Positions 29,700 through 38,278 of a stretch of 40,700 bases of DNA are shown here, piece after piece. Source of the stretch: a virus; IMG/VR virus record IMGVR_UViG_3300044946_000010, positions 1 through 40,700 of that record; one strand, 5' to 3'. Numbering within the stretch: position 1 is the first letter of the stretch; every line of letters begins with the position of its first letter. The notes under the pieces were generated by a model. That model did not search any database. It was not told where the DNA came from and saw only the letters and a program-made list of their open reading frames with translations. The position numbers and the translations under genes are program-made.

Positions 29700-29875
29700 G
29701 CGAACTGAAGCCATGCCCGTTTTGCGGTGGCCGCGCAGAGATTCAACGAGGCGCATACACGCAGTACGTGATGTGCCTGAAGTGCGAAGTCATGGGGCCG
29801 AACCTGTCTTCGGATGAGGAACTGTCCGACGCATGGAACCGCCGCGCCCCTGCTAGTGAGGGAGAACAGAAATGA
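29696..29875 (+). CDS. Lar-like restriction alleviation protein (59 aa)
   Basis: GTG start at 29696, overlapping the previous stop. The sequence opens SELKPCPFCGGRAEIQRGAY and has a second CxxC region, MCLKCEV, then WNRR near the end: the zinc-ribbon pattern of Lar family proteins. In the Rac prophage, Lar reduces type I restriction. It fits with the methyltransferase as an anti-restriction function, though many Lar-like proteins are untested. Confidence 0.8.
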   Translation: MSELKPCPFCGGRAEIQRGAYTQYVMCLKCEVMGPNLSSDEELSDAWNRRAPASEGEQK

Positions 29876-30156
29876 CCTACTTCAAAAAGAAGCCTGTCGT
29901 GATTGAAGCCTTTCGTCTGGGCCATGACAACATGCCTGATTGGTTCTGCGACGCCCGCACCTCCAATACAGTGACGACTCACAATGTTGACGGCCGCTGG
30001 CGCGGCGGACCCGACTATGCGCTCATCAAGACGCTCGAAGGAGAGATGCGTGCCGAGTACGGGGATTGGATCATTAGGGGCGTAAAGGGTGAACTGTACC
30101 CATGCAAGCCCGATATTTTCGAAGCTACATATGAAGCAGTTGAGGGCGGAGCCTGA
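29872..30156 (+). CDS. Conserved phage protein of unknown function (94 aa)
   Basis: It begins MTYFKKKPVVIEAFRLG and carries GDWIIRGVKGELYPCKPDIF, a signature shared by many small phage and prophage proteins, plus an end TYEAV. It is a compact beta-rich fold. An ATGA overlap links it to the Lar-like gene. It is the last clear gene of the rightward operon. Confidence 0.85.
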   Translation: MTYFKKKPVVIEAFRLGHDNMPDWFCDARTSNTVTTHNVDGRWRGGPDYALIKTLEGEMRAEYGDWIIRGVKGELYPCKPDIFEATYEAVEGGA

Positions 30157-30318
30157 ATGCATACCGCCTTTCAGCGCATATTGGAGATCACGAAGGAGTG
30201 GATGAATGAGGGCAATTCATCCATCTCAGCTTGTCGGCAGAGCGTCGATGTACCGAGCGAGCGCGTGATCCTTGAGGTTGATGAATGGAAGGGAGGGCTT
30301 GCCGATCTGAATGAGTGA
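30157..30318 (+). CDS. Possible 53-aa protein at the operon end
   Basis: The ATG follows the previous stop directly, and the frame runs 53 codons (MHTAFQRILEITKEWMNE at the start). It overlaps the lipase gene on the other strand by 93 bases, where the lipase sequence is clearly real. It could be a true convergent overlap or chance. Confidence 0.3.
   Translation: MHTAFQRILEITKEWMNEGNSSISACRQSVDVPSERVILEVDEWKGGLADLNE
30200..30222. terminator. Convergent-region hairpin (possible bidirectional terminator)
   Basis: A perfect 8-bp inverted repeat (30200-30207 with 30215-30222, 7-nt loop) sits where the rightward early and leftward lysis operons meet. Neither side has a T-run, so intrinsic termination is uncertain. 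Confidence 0.35.
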
Positions 30319-30813
30319 GCCGCTTTGAGGCCATAGTGGGGGTACAGCCGGGACCGCATCATTACCATTGCGGTAGAGGTTCATGTGCGTCCCGGCAAGT
30401 ACAGTCGAGATGCTGGCATCGGGGCTTACGCGAGGCGGCGCAAAGCCCCATACCGCCTTAACCGGATTCCCATTCGCCACGAATGAAGCCGCAGCGACGA
30501 TGGCAAGCGCGGCCCCGAGGGAGTGCCCAACGAAGATCACAGAGTGCCCGCTAGCAGCGTCGATAACGTCCTGCTGAATGGTCTGGTAGGCGTTCCAGAA
30601 GCCACCGTGCACATGCCCGAGGAATGGCACCGGGTCAGGTTTTACGTCGAAGTCGGCTAGCAGATCGGCTACGCTATCGGTACCGGGGAACGCGATAACT
30701 CGACCATCTGCAACGTCTCGAACGATGGCGCAGGAAGGGCCGCTGTTCGTGCCGATATCGGGAGGCGCGTTATACGCCTCCTGAGCCAGCAAAGCGAAAT
30801 CCCTCGGAGTCAT
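30226..30813 (-). CDS. Class-3 lipase / alpha-beta hydrolase
   Basis: A 195-aa alpha/beta hydrolase. The nucleophile elbow is GHSLGA with S98; the likely acid is D152 in RNGNDAVPAVPP, and the base is H183 in LKDHALARYID, the spacing of class-3 lipases. No signal peptide or membrane segment is visible, so it is cytoplasmic until lysis. It is the last gene of the lysis operon and overlaps the lipoprotein gene by 4 nt. It may attack membrane lipids at lysis, like LysB in other systems; this is inference. Confidence 0.85.
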   Translation of the reverse strand: MTPRDFALLAQEAYNAPPDIGTNSGPSCAIVRDVADGRVIAFPGTDSVADLLADFDVKPDPVPFLGHVHGGFWNAYQTIQQDVIDAASGHSVIFVGHSLGAALAIVAAASFVANGNPVKAVWGFAPPRVSPDASISTVLAGTHMNLYRNGNDAVPAVPPLWPQSGSLIQIGKPSLPFINLKDHALARYIDALPTS

Positions 30814-31199
30814 TTTGCGGGACCGTAGGCAGCAAGACCGGCACTAAGTGCCACGTTCGCAATTAGCAGCGCATTCGATACTGCGGCAATCTGCTCGGCT
30901 GGAACGCCAGCAGCACCCTTCAGAGCTGCAAGTGCCGCCGGAATGGTCGAGTTGACCAGCGTGGCAATGCTCGTCGGGTCGATCGCTTCCTGAGCGGCGC
31001 AAACACCGCGCAAACCAGCACCTACGGCCATGATCTTCGGATCGATGGTGTACATCGCTTCGACCGACGCACTGACCGGTTCGAAGACCGTGCAAGCCTT
31101 GACGACTTGAGCCTTCAGATCGGCCGGCGTGACCGGAGCATTGGCACAACCAGCGAAAGCGACGGACGCAACGACGCCTACTGCGAGCAGCATTTTCAT
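30810..31199 (-). CDS. Lipoprotein in the lysis operon (129 aa)
   Basis: The start is the ATG at 31199 (MKMLLAVGVVASVAFAGC), a lipoprotein signal whose lipobox FAGC gives C18 as the lipidated residue. The mature part is Ala/Val-rich and helical (PADLKAQVVKACTVFEP, then IPAALAALKGAAGVPAEQ). It lies between the small membrane protein and the lipase. The position suggests an outer-membrane lysis role such as an o-spanin-like protein, but it is longer than most and lacks a Pro-rich stretch. Confidence 0.75.
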   Translation of the reverse strand: MKMLLAVGVVASVAFAGCANAPVTPADLKAQVVKACTVFEPVSASVEAMYTIDPKIMAVGAGLRGVCAAQEAIDPTSIATLVNSTIPAALAALKGAAGVPAEQIAAVSNALLIANVALSAGLAAYGPAK

Positions 31200-31221
31200 A
31201 GTGGTTCCTTGGGAGTAGGAA

Positions 31222-31398
31222 TTACAACTTCGGAGTGGCTTGCAGATTCGTGACGGCGTGATAGCCGAGCAGCGCGGTGATCTGGGTTCCGATGGCGGCA
31301 ACGAGGGGCGCAGCGTCGGCCTTACCGGTGAACACGAGCGCAGCCCAGAGGCCATTGAGGCCACCACCGGCGATGAGCTTCAGAATGTTTGGATTCAT
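31222..31398 (-). CDS. Small membrane protein, holin candidate (58 aa)
   Basis: ATG at 31398, 4-nt overlap with the lysozyme gene. A Gly-rich hydrophobic segment (LIAGGGLNGLWAALVFTG) and a second one (APLVAAIGTQITALLGYHAV) give two possible helices. It lies directly after the lysozyme, where a holin would be expected, although the topology is not decisive. Confidence 0.6.
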   Translation of the reverse strand: MNPNILKLIAGGGLNGLWAALVFTGKADAAPLVAAIGTQITALLGYHAVTNLQATPKL

Positions 31399-31895
31399 TG
31401 CGACGCCTCCGGTTGAGGTTGAGCTTCCCCCGCGCCGGGGTCCTTCGAGAAATCAGATCCGAGGATGAACAGCGCGCGCTCCGCAGCACGACGATTGACG
31501 AGACCATCCAGCACGATCCCATTCGACTTATTCCAGAGCGAGAATTGATCGGCCGCGCCTTGTTCATTATGGCCATTTAGCATGCGCAGCAGAGTCGAAC
31601 CACCGAATGCGCCAAGCCCGATGTTGTAGGCTAGATCGCACATCGCGGCCTTTTGTTCGTCGGTGATCGGAACTACCACCAGAGCATCAATATGCTCGCC
31701 GATTCCATTCATGCGGTACACCAAATCCTCGTCTGCCTGTTCTTGCGTCCAGACGGTCCCTTGCGTGATCGCTGGACCCGTGGCGCCGTAGCCAACGGTC
31801 GTCTTGCGCCATCCATAGACCGGATCGGGATATGCCTCAAGATTGCATCCTTCGAATTCCTTGGCGAGGCTAATCGCCATGTCGAGCCATGTCAT
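31395..31895 (-). CDS. Endolysin, GH24 lysozyme
   Basis: A 166-aa T4/P22-type muramidase. The pattern KEFEGC, then AYPDPVYGWRKTTVGYGA gives the catalytic E15, D24 and a Thr in TTVGYG. Later AAMCDLAYNIGLGAFGGSTL and LDGLVNRRAAERALF are the usual lysozyme helices. There is no N-terminal membrane anchor, so release needs a holin. It overlaps the upstream DUF1003-like gene by 4 nt. Confidence 0.93.
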   Translation of the reverse strand: MTWLDMAISLAKEFEGCNLEAYPDPVYGWRKTTVGYGATGPAITQGTVWTQEQADEDLVYRMNGIGEHIDALVVVPITDEQKAAMCDLAYNIGLGAFGGSTLLRMLNGHNEQGAADQFSLWNKSNGIVLDGLVNRRAAERALFILGSDFSKDPGAGEAQPQPEASQ

Positions 31896-32242
31896 TTATC
31901 TTCTCCTTCGGTGAGGGTTTTCAGGAGTCTCTCATCAGATTCCTTTAGCGCGCGTAGAAGCGCGATCTGTTCTGCGTCGCGATCACGAGCGGTTTCTGCC
32001 ATGCCAATTAGGGCTGCGACCATACGCTCCATACGTTCTGCGCCTTCCTCTTGGAACATCAGCATGATCGTGCTGGCGATCGTGGCGTCAATCGAGAGGA
32101 TCAAGTTCGTTGCGCCAAAATCCGCGTCATAGCCATGCGTCCAGTGCAGCGTAAGTGACGTTCCGATAAATACGAAAACGATCTTCAGGAAGTTGCGAGG
32201 CTTCCTGACAGTCAGGTAAAAGCGGAGGATCAACTTACGCAT
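31892..32242 (-). CDS. DUF1003-like membrane protein (116 aa)
   Basis: Two transmembrane segments, FLKIVFVFIGTSLTL (about residues 18-32) and NLILSIDATIASTIMLMF (about 46-63), and a charged C-terminal helix. The NLxLS..A...M pattern resembles DUF1003 membrane proteins. It directly precedes the lysozyme gene and so is another holin candidate. Confidence 0.65.
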   Translation of the reverse strand: MRKLILRFYLTVRKPRNFLKIVFVFIGTSLTLHWTHGYDADFGATNLILSIDATIASTIMLMFQEEGAERMERMVAALIGMAETARDRDAEQIALLRALKESDERLLKTLTEGEDK

Positions 32243-32450
32243 GCCGCATCACCCATAAGACTTGCCATGCGCCCAGCACAAGTTCAATGGCAAACAAAGC
32301 GACGACGATCCAGTTGAGGCGCATGCCTTCGGCGTGCTTTTCGTCGGCCTCTTCGCTTGAGCGTGCTTGTTCAAGTAGATCAAGCCGCGCGCCGTAGTGA
32401 TCGAGGCGATCGTCAACCAGCGCGAACCGCCCTTCGGTGATCTCGTCCAT
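32235..32450 (-). CDS. Tail-anchored membrane protein (71 aa)
   Basis: The ATG at 32450 is two bases after the upstream stop; a GTG at 32471 is an alternative. A coiled-coil-like soluble part (LVDDRLDHYGARLDLLEQAR) is followed by one C-terminal transmembrane helix (WIVVALFAIELVLGAWQVLW). It is paired with a similar upstream protein in the lysis operon. Confidence 0.65.
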   Translation of the reverse strand: MDEITEGRFALVDDRLDHYGARLDLLEQARSSEEADEKHAEGMRLNWIVVALFAIELVLGAWQVLWVMRHA

Positions 32451-32452
32451 GA

Positions 32453-32749
32453 TCAATGCATCTTGAGCCACAGCGAGATCAGAGCGATCACGAACATCCC
32501 GGCGCTGATCAGCAGCGAATGCTTGACCGGGACCGAGTTGTGCGCGTCGCGCATCTGCACCGTGAATTGCTCGTTGATATCCTTTCGAAGTTCGGTGATA
32601 TCGTCCTTCGTCGCCACTTTAGCGACCGCTTCCCGGAGACTCGATATGATCTCGTCGTGACGTGTCACGCGATCGTCGAGTCGCTCGATTGCGTTGTCGG
32701 TTGCGTCCTGCCGCGCCCGCAGTTCTGCGATAGCCATGTTCTGGTCCAT
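32453..32749 (-). CDS. XhlA-like coiled-coil, C-terminal-anchored protein (98 aa)
   Basis: Residues 5-60 are a coiled coil (ELRARQDATDNAIERLDDRV, then IISSLREAVAKVATKDD), and residues 78-95 are a transmembrane helix (SLLISAGMFVIALISLWL). XhlA-type proteins have this layout and help holins in some phages. It is the first gene of the lysis operon. Confidence 0.7.
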   Translation of the reverse strand: MDQNMAIAELRARQDATDNAIERLDDRVTRHDEIISSLREAVAKVATKDDITELRKDINEQFTVQMRDAHNSVPVKHSLLISAGMFVIALISLWLKMH

Positions 32750-32766
32750 AAAATCCCCGGTTGTCG

Positions 32767-33228
32767 TTAGTTGGATGGAAGAATGGAGATGCTGTCGCTG
32801 AAACCAGCGCGCAATAGATTCGCGGGAGCGCTACTCGTGCTCCACGTCGTGCTATTTGTCTTCGGCACCACCAGAGAAACTGATGTCGCATTGTTAACGA
32901 TCTTGATATTTCCGGCCCAATTTGGAGCCACTGAGAATGCAAGCGTGGTGCCGGGTAAACTCCCTGTGTTTTCAACAAGGAAGTTGAGATGACCGCCGAA
33001 CCATGGAGCGGAGCCTAAATTGACCGTCGTGCCGCCACCACCGGAGCTAGCCAACGGGCTACCGTTGTACTGCGCGGTCTTGCCGAGCAAGTCGCTGAAG
33101 CTGACTGGTGCCCCGCTTTTCCCGGCGAGAGCAACTACCCATGAATCGAGTAGGGAAAGCGGCAATGAGCGACCTAGTTCGGTTGCGATCTGTGTCATGG
33201 AAAGGGGGAACGAGGCCTGTAGCGTCAT
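32767..33228 (-). CDS. Small beta-rich tail protein (153 aa)
   Basis: A Ser/Thr/Gly-rich structural-type protein, with an N-terminal helix (LSMTQIATELGRSLPLSLLD), then glycine-rich beta sequence (SGGGGTTVNLGSAPWFGG). The ATGA overlap with the S74 tail fibre gene suggests a tail-tip or fibre partner. Family is not recognised. Confidence 0.65.
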   Translation of the reverse strand: MTLQASFPLSMTQIATELGRSLPLSLLDSWVVALAGKSGAPVSFSDLLGKTAQYNGSPLASSGGGGTTVNLGSAPWFGGHLNFLVENTGSLPGTTLAFSVAPNWAGNIKIVNNATSVSLVVPKTNSTTWSTSSAPANLLRAGFSDSISILPSN

Positions 33229-34118
33229 TTTGCCTCCACCAGTTCTCGAAGCCGCATTACTTCTTTGGCTAATTCTACGCAGGCAACCATTGCGGCCTGT
33301 CCATAGGCAACTGACAGAATTCCATTGTCGCTTTCTAGAACGGCCTCTGGCAACAATGCTTGAAGAGATTGAGCGCCTACCCCAGCCTGACGCTGTTCTG
33401 TATCGATGCGCATATAAGTACCACTTCTAATGGTCGAGAGACGTTTTACAAAGTCATCCGGCAGAGACTCCCAATCTTGCTTAAGGCGCTCATCAGAATT
33501 TGCAGTTATAGTGCCGGATGCCGTCAAATTGCCGCTATCAGTTAGTGTCATAGTGATAGCGGTATTGGGTGAATTAACCCACTCCAATTGAGAACTGGCA
33601 CCATTGGCTCGGATGGTTGGGGAATAGCCACCCTGACCCACCAGCATCAGAACGCCGCTATACAGTCCATTACTGTTTGTAATTACAATAGAAGAGAATC
33701 GATATTGTGACAGCGGAAAAGAGGAATTGATGGGGTTAAAAAATCCTACATCTACTTCAGAAAGTCCATTATCCAAAGACGCGCTACCATCCCATGTTAC
33801 TGTGACCGTAGTAAGGGACGTATATGCAGATACCGAAATTGACCCATAGATAATACCGGCCGTAACAAATGCACGCACACGCCGACCGACACTATAGATA
33901 GCAGTCTGATTTCCCGCGAGCGTGAATTGTGTAGCGCTGACATATGTAGGGGTTAGCCCGTAGTTCAGCCATTCAGGGTTTTGGAACCATGTGGCTACGT
34001 CAGCCATCATCTGCCGTGCGCTATCATTGACCGTGGACGGTGGCTGCCCTTCCGCCCAGTTGATCGTGCCGGCGGTCGCATTGTTCGCCGCAGTCGTGGA
34101 CCATTGCCAGAGTGGCAT
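33225..34118 (-). CDS. Tail fibre with C-terminal S74 intramolecular chaperone
   Basis: A 297-aa protein from the ATG at 34118, with AGGTGA upstream; a GTG at 34127 would add three residues. The N-terminal attachment part (MPLWQWSTTAANNATAGTIN) is followed by beta-rich shaft sequence. The C-terminal region (about 207-297) contains NSDERLKQDWESL, then a helical GVGAQSLQALLPEAV and the closing helix VACVELAKEVMRLREL, which fits the peptidase S74 chaperone. The domain trimerises the fibre and usually cuts itself off at the Ser of the NSD/E region. It would recognise the host surface. Confidence 0.85.
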   Translation of the reverse strand: MPLWQWSTTAANNATAGTINWAEGQPPSTVNDSARQMMADVATWFQNPEWLNYGLTPTYVSATQFTLAGNQTAIYSVGRRVRAFVTAGIIYGSISVSAYTSLTTVTVTWDGSASLDNGLSEVDVGFFNPINSSFPLSQYRFSSIVITNSNGLYSGVLMLVGQGGYSPTIRANGASSQLEWVNSPNTAITMTLTDSGNLTASGTITANSDERLKQDWESLPDDFVKRLSTIRSGTYMRIDTEQRQAGVGAQSLQALLPEAVLESDNGILSVAYGQAAMVACVELAKEVMRLRELVEAK

Positions 34119-34138
34119 TTTTATCACCTATACTTGAA

Positions 34139-34158
34139 TATCCCGCGCATGGCGGGAT
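34139..34158. other. 7-bp hairpin in the tail fibre leader
   Basis: Inverted repeat ATCCCGC / GCGGGAT with a 5-nt loop, between the ejection gene end (34229) and the fibre start (34118). There is no T-run on either strand, so a role in RNA processing or translation is more likely than termination. The remaining bases of this gap show no clear gene. Confidence 0.4.
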
Positions 34159-34228
34159 GGGGGTATTCATGTACGACCAGATCGTTCAGATTGGGCTAGT
34201 CAAGATTGGAATAGCTATCATCCTAGGA

Positions 34229-36643
34229 TTACTGGCCGGGATTTACGAGGCCGCCACTAAGCGCGTTCCCAATGGCTGGACGACCATAGTTAAGCAACCC
34301 CTGCATGAGAGGATTTGGAACCGCCTGCGCCGCCGCAGCAGCACGAGCATCGAGATACGGGAGGACCGAGTTCGGGTCCATCAGAAGCCCCGTTAGGCGA
34401 TCCTGAAGGCGTCCGCCGACCATCTGGCCGATTTTGTTGCCGGCCCCAAGAATCCCGAGTCCGGCCATCGGATGACCCAGCGCCGTAGCTCCAAGCGCTC
34501 CCACCACTTTCCCGACGTTTCCGGCACCCCCGAATGTCGGGCCGTAGAGTTGTCGCGCCAACCAGCCTTGCGCGGCCAGGTTGTATGCCGTGTCGCTGCC
34601 CGGTGAGCGGATCGAGTTTGAGATCGTCGCGCGCTGCAAATCCTGCCCGATGCCCTGAAGAGCTTGCAGCGCATTCGCATCAATCCCATACTTCGCCGCA
34701 TCGCCGCCGTTCATCGCGCTTGTGAGCGCAGAACGGAACGGCATCAATTGGATCTCGGGTACGCCTCCCGCATTCATTGCACGCGTGCCGAGGCCGTTCG
34801 CGATCTGCTGGCCCACTCCTATCGTGTTGATCGGTACGCTCATTTCCGCGAACTTCTGTGCCGCCTGGCGCTGGGCCGGAATGAAACTCTGGGTCCAGCT
34901 CTGAAGCTGAGACTGCGCATCAGCAAGACCAGCGGCGAGCGATTTATTGCCGGACGCCTTGGCGCTCCCGATCATGTCGCCAAGCGCCTGATTGGTGTAG
35001 TCGAGCGCCCGCCCGCTAATAGCTCGGCTCGGGGATTTATAGAGCGTCCCGGTCGGCCCCATTTGCGGCCATACAAGCGTCTCTCCCCGGTTTGCTGCCA
35101 GTTGGTCGGCCTGCTGCATGGCCTGCTGCACTGCTGGCCGCTGCGCGAGCTTCATGAACCCGGAGCCAACGTTGGCTGTCTGCGTGGCCGCCTGATCGTA
35201 GAGCGGTTGCACTGCGTCGCTGCGCGCCGTTTGCGCGGCCTTCAACGCGTCCGGCGTCTGCGCGATCCCCATGAGGGTCTGCCAACGAGCGTTGTTGTTT
35301 TGGATGGCTCGCTCGGTCGCAGCAGTCTTGAAAGCCGGAATGTTGCCAGCCGCTTTCTCCGTCTGCACGAGCATGGGATTGCCAGCTACTTGCGCGGTTG
35401 TCGGTTGAGATCCCGGAACGAACGTCTGAGCCCCTCGGATATTCGCCGCGGCTGCTGACGCTTCCGACGGATTCATGAGGTTGGTCATACCTTCGCCAAC
35501 ATAGCGCTCGGGTTGCAGCACCGGCCGCGCAGCATTCCAGAGCCCCGTCCCAGCCGCTTTCGCTCCCTCATAGGCAAGCGGGATAGCAGCGCCCATTAAT
35601 CCGCCGATCCCGGCCTGCTGCATCTTCTGTTGGCCGAAAGACTGGTCGCTATTCCCGGTGGTAGGCATCAGAGCGGCGCTCGTAGCGCCCTGCAATGCGC
35701 CCATCCCGACACGCCCAGCGAGCCCAGTTCCGCCGCCCATCGCCATTACCGGGAGCGTGCCGATCGCATTGCCAGCGAGACGCCCCCAATCGGTTCCGGG
35801 CGTCGGCTGCTGACCAGTCACAATGCCGGTCAGCGTTTGCGGTTGCTGACGGGCGCGCTGGGCCGCATATTGGGCATTCTGCGTATCGATGGTCTGCTGC
35901 ATCTGCGGCAGCGCGGCTGCGGCATCCTTGGCGAACTGCGAATTCGGGGCGATCTTGTTGGCCAGCCACGAGATGCCGTGAACCAGATCCTGCGTGCCGC
36001 CGCGCACCACGTCGCCGATACCCATCGTGACGCTGCCCGGCACTTTCCAGTTGCCTTGCGGTTGCGCTGACAACTGCGGCGCGCGCATGGCAGCCGGCAC
36101 GGCGGCATTCGACGCGGCGGATTGCGGAGCGTTGAGTCCCGCGAACGGATCGACCATGGCCGCTTGCGGGGGGGGCTGACCGTTTCCTTGCAGACCAACA
36201 AACGGATCGACTTGCCCCTGATGCGGCGCATTGACCGGAGGCAGCCCCGGCATTTCCTGCTGCTGAGTCGGCATCGAGGTGCCCCCGTAATTGGCCGCGA
36301 CCTTTTGCACATAGGCGTGCGTTTTCGGCCCCCAGTTCGACTGATCTGTGCCGCCGTGGTAAGCCATCAAGGCGTTTTGCACGTTGCCGTATCGATTGAG
36401 GTTTTCCGACAGCAGTTTGGCGATACCGGGTACCGCTTGTTGCGGATCAAATGGATTCGTGATGCCGAGTGATTTCGCCGTGGCCGGAATGAACTGGCCG
36501 AGTCCTTGGGGCTGCCCGTACTGCGTTTGCGGGCCCACCGCATTCGGATTGCCGCTTGACTCGGTCTGAATGACGGCATGAATCAGCGACGGGTCAACAT
36601 TGAACTGCTGTCCCGCCGACTGAATGATCGAGTTCAGGTCCAT
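34229..36643 (-). CDS. Ejection protein with N-terminal lytic transglycosylase domain
   Basis: An 804-aa internal virion protein. Residues 1-115 form an SLT-type lytic transglycosylase: IHAVIQTESSGNPNAVG gives the catalytic Glu (E28), then GLGQFIPATAKSLG and NVQNALMAYHGGTDQ. The rest is long, Ala/Gln/Gly-rich and partly membrane-like (e.g. IGTLPVMAMGGGTGLAGRVG), as in proteins that enter the host envelope with the DNA. This is the role of gp16-like ejection proteins in P22. Its start touches the stop of the 544-aa gene. Confidence 0.85.
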   Translation of the reverse strand: MDLNSIIQSAGQQFNVDPSLIHAVIQTESSGNPNAVGPQTQYGQPQGLGQFIPATAKSLGITNPFDPQQAVPGIAKLLSENLNRYGNVQNALMAYHGGTDQSNWGPKTHAYVQKVAANYGGTSMPTQQQEMPGLPPVNAPHQGQVDPFVGLQGNGQPPPQAAMVDPFAGLNAPQSAASNAAVPAAMRAPQLSAQPQGNWKVPGSVTMGIGDVVRGGTQDLVHGISWLANKIAPNSQFAKDAAAALPQMQQTIDTQNAQYAAQRARQQPQTLTGIVTGQQPTPGTDWGRLAGNAIGTLPVMAMGGGTGLAGRVGMGALQGATSAALMPTTGNSDQSFGQQKMQQAGIGGLMGAAIPLAYEGAKAAGTGLWNAARPVLQPERYVGEGMTNLMNPSEASAAAANIRGAQTFVPGSQPTTAQVAGNPMLVQTEKAAGNIPAFKTAATERAIQNNNARWQTLMGIAQTPDALKAAQTARSDAVQPLYDQAATQTANVGSGFMKLAQRPAVQQAMQQADQLAANRGETLVWPQMGPTGTLYKSPSRAISGRALDYTNQALGDMIGSAKASGNKSLAAGLADAQSQLQSWTQSFIPAQRQAAQKFAEMSVPINTIGVGQQIANGLGTRAMNAGGVPEIQLMPFRSALTSAMNGGDAAKYGIDANALQALQGIGQDLQRATISNSIRSPGSDTAYNLAAQGWLARQLYGPTFGGAGNVGKVVGALGATALGHPMAGLGILGAGNKIGQMVGGRLQDRLTGLLMDPNSVLPYLDARAAAAAQAVPNPLMQGLLNYGRPAIGNALSGGLVNPGQ

Positions 36644-38277
36644 TATTGGCCGATGAATCCGTTTTGAAGCGCCCAGTTGTATTGCGTCGTGAACTGCTGG
36701 CGTTGTGCGTCATTCATGGACTTATACGCGGCTTGCTTCTTACTAGTGTCCATCGTGTCCCATGCGAAAACGCTAGGATTGATGCGGCTCGCAAACTGCG
36801 ATTTCCACGTTGAAAACTTGTCCGGACTCAGGCCGGTTTGGCTGAATGCGTTCACGGCAGCCTGATTCATCCGTTCAAGAGCCATGTTCGCGCGCACCAC
36901 GTCCTGAGCAGCAAGATTCGAGATATGCGTATTGGCGTTGCCGGAGAGTGTCGTGGCGAGCTTCGAATCCGTTCCCTCACCCAGCGCGCCGGCCTGATTC
37001 ATGGCGTACTGGATCAGATACTTGTTCGCCTCGTCGTAGGACTGGATCTTGTTCGGATCGACAACGCCGACGCTCTGAAGGAACCCGGGACCATGCGCGA
37101 GCAAGAACGACTTCGCCGTGTTGACGGTATCGCTACCGGGGCCCGTATCAGCATTCTGGAGGCCAGTGAGCGCCTTGTTCAGGTTGAACATGCGGGTACC
37201 GAATCCGCCAGCCGCTTGCTGTTCGGCCGCGTATTGCGTCGCCGACTTCTGGCCCATGGTGGCTTGCGCTGAGGCTTCTGCGGGGCCAAGAGAGGGGCGA
37301 ACGCCGCCACTCTGGCCGCCAGCTTGAGACCCCGGGAAACGACCATTGCTTCCGCCGAAGAGGCCCCCACCATTCGCCGTTTGATCAGCCAATGCGCCTG
37401 CGTTGATGAACGTCGGATTGCCTTCGGCGTCGAAGCCGGTCGTTGTATTGCCGTATGCCTTACCGATCGAAGCAGCCGCCGCACTTTGCTTGACAGCTGC
37501 GCCACCCCCAGGAAGCGCAGCGACCGACCATCCTGTCGGGCTGTTCTGATCCGGCACATTCATGAAACCAGCCGGAGCCGGTCCGGGGGTGCTTTGCAAT
37601 TGTCCATTGCGGAAATATCCGGCGCCCGGCCGAAGCGGAACAACGCCCTCTTTGTCGACTGCTCCGCGGAGGGCAGTCATATATTCCGGCGTGCCTTGTC
37701 CATACGCTGCGGCAGCATTGCGTTGGATGTCCGTCGGCATTTGCATTGCAAGAGCGGGGTCTTTCTCGACTGCGATCCGCATCATGTCACCACCACCCTG
37801 AATCCCTGCCATGTTCATCAGCATGCCTTGCTGGAACAGATCCTGCGGTGAGCGTCCGTAGATGGATGCGCCAGACGAAGCGGGGCTAGCTTGCGGTGCT
37901 TGCATTTGAGGCGCTGCACCACCAAGGCCGGCCGACAGGCCCGACATCGGGGCGATATTTGCCGTGCCATAGACCGGCGATCCTTGCGCAAGCGTCGGAT
38001 CTGCCTGGGCGCTTTGTTGAGGCTGCGCGCCACCCATCAGCCCTTGCATGGCACGCATGCGAAGTAATTGCTGTTGGGTCTGGAATGCATTACCGACGCC
38101 CTGTTGCATTTGACCCAATCCATTGCCGAGGGCCTGACCCATGCTTACCGGAATTCGGGAGGGACCCGACGCTTGTAGTAAGCCCTGAGCCATCCCAAGC
38201 AATCCCGCCGTCTGCGGATTGGCGAACATGCCCATCAAGCCGCCGTTGGGGTCGGTGGTTCCGTCAAAGAGGCCCAT
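36643..38277 (-). CDS. Internal virion / ejection protein (544 aa)
   Basis: A Gly/Ala/Gln-rich protein of ejection-protein type, with MGLFDGTTDPNGGLMGMFAN at the start and long stretches of low-complexity sequence in the middle. The C-terminal part is helical and acidic (AYKSMNDAQRQQFTTQYNWA). It lies between two other internal proteins and shares a one-base stop/start overlap with the transglycosylase gene, so it probably joins the same ejected complex. Confidence 0.7.
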   Translation of the reverse strand: MGLFDGTTDPNGGLMGMFANPQTAGLLGMAQGLLQASGPSRIPVSMGQALGNGLGQMQQGVGNAFQTQQQLLRMRAMQGLMGGAQPQQSAQADPTLAQGSPVYGTANIAPMSGLSAGLGGAAPQMQAPQASPASSGASIYGRSPQDLFQQGMLMNMAGIQGGGDMMRIAVEKDPALAMQMPTDIQRNAAAAYGQGTPEYMTALRGAVDKEGVVPLRPGAGYFRNGQLQSTPGPAPAGFMNVPDQNSPTGWSVAALPGGGAAVKQSAAAASIGKAYGNTTTGFDAEGNPTFINAGALADQTANGGGLFGGSNGRFPGSQAGGQSGGVRPSLGPAEASAQATMGQKSATQYAAEQQAAGGFGTRMFNLNKALTGLQNADTGPGSDTVNTAKSFLLAHGPGFLQSVGVVDPNKIQSYDEANKYLIQYAMNQAGALGEGTDSKLATTLSGNANTHISNLAAQDVVRANMALERMNQAAVNAFSQTGLSPDKFSTWKSQFASRINPSVFAWDTMDTSKKQAAYKSMNDAQRQQFTTQYNWALQNGFIGQ

Positions 38278-38278
38278 A

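Noticed and set aside
34169-34396. Plus-strand ORF with a hydrophobic start between fibre and ejection genes
   Set aside because: Most of it overlaps the real end of the 804-aa ejection gene on the other strand, and its ribosome-binding site is poor. The first 20 residues look membrane-like, so I keep it only as a remote possibility.
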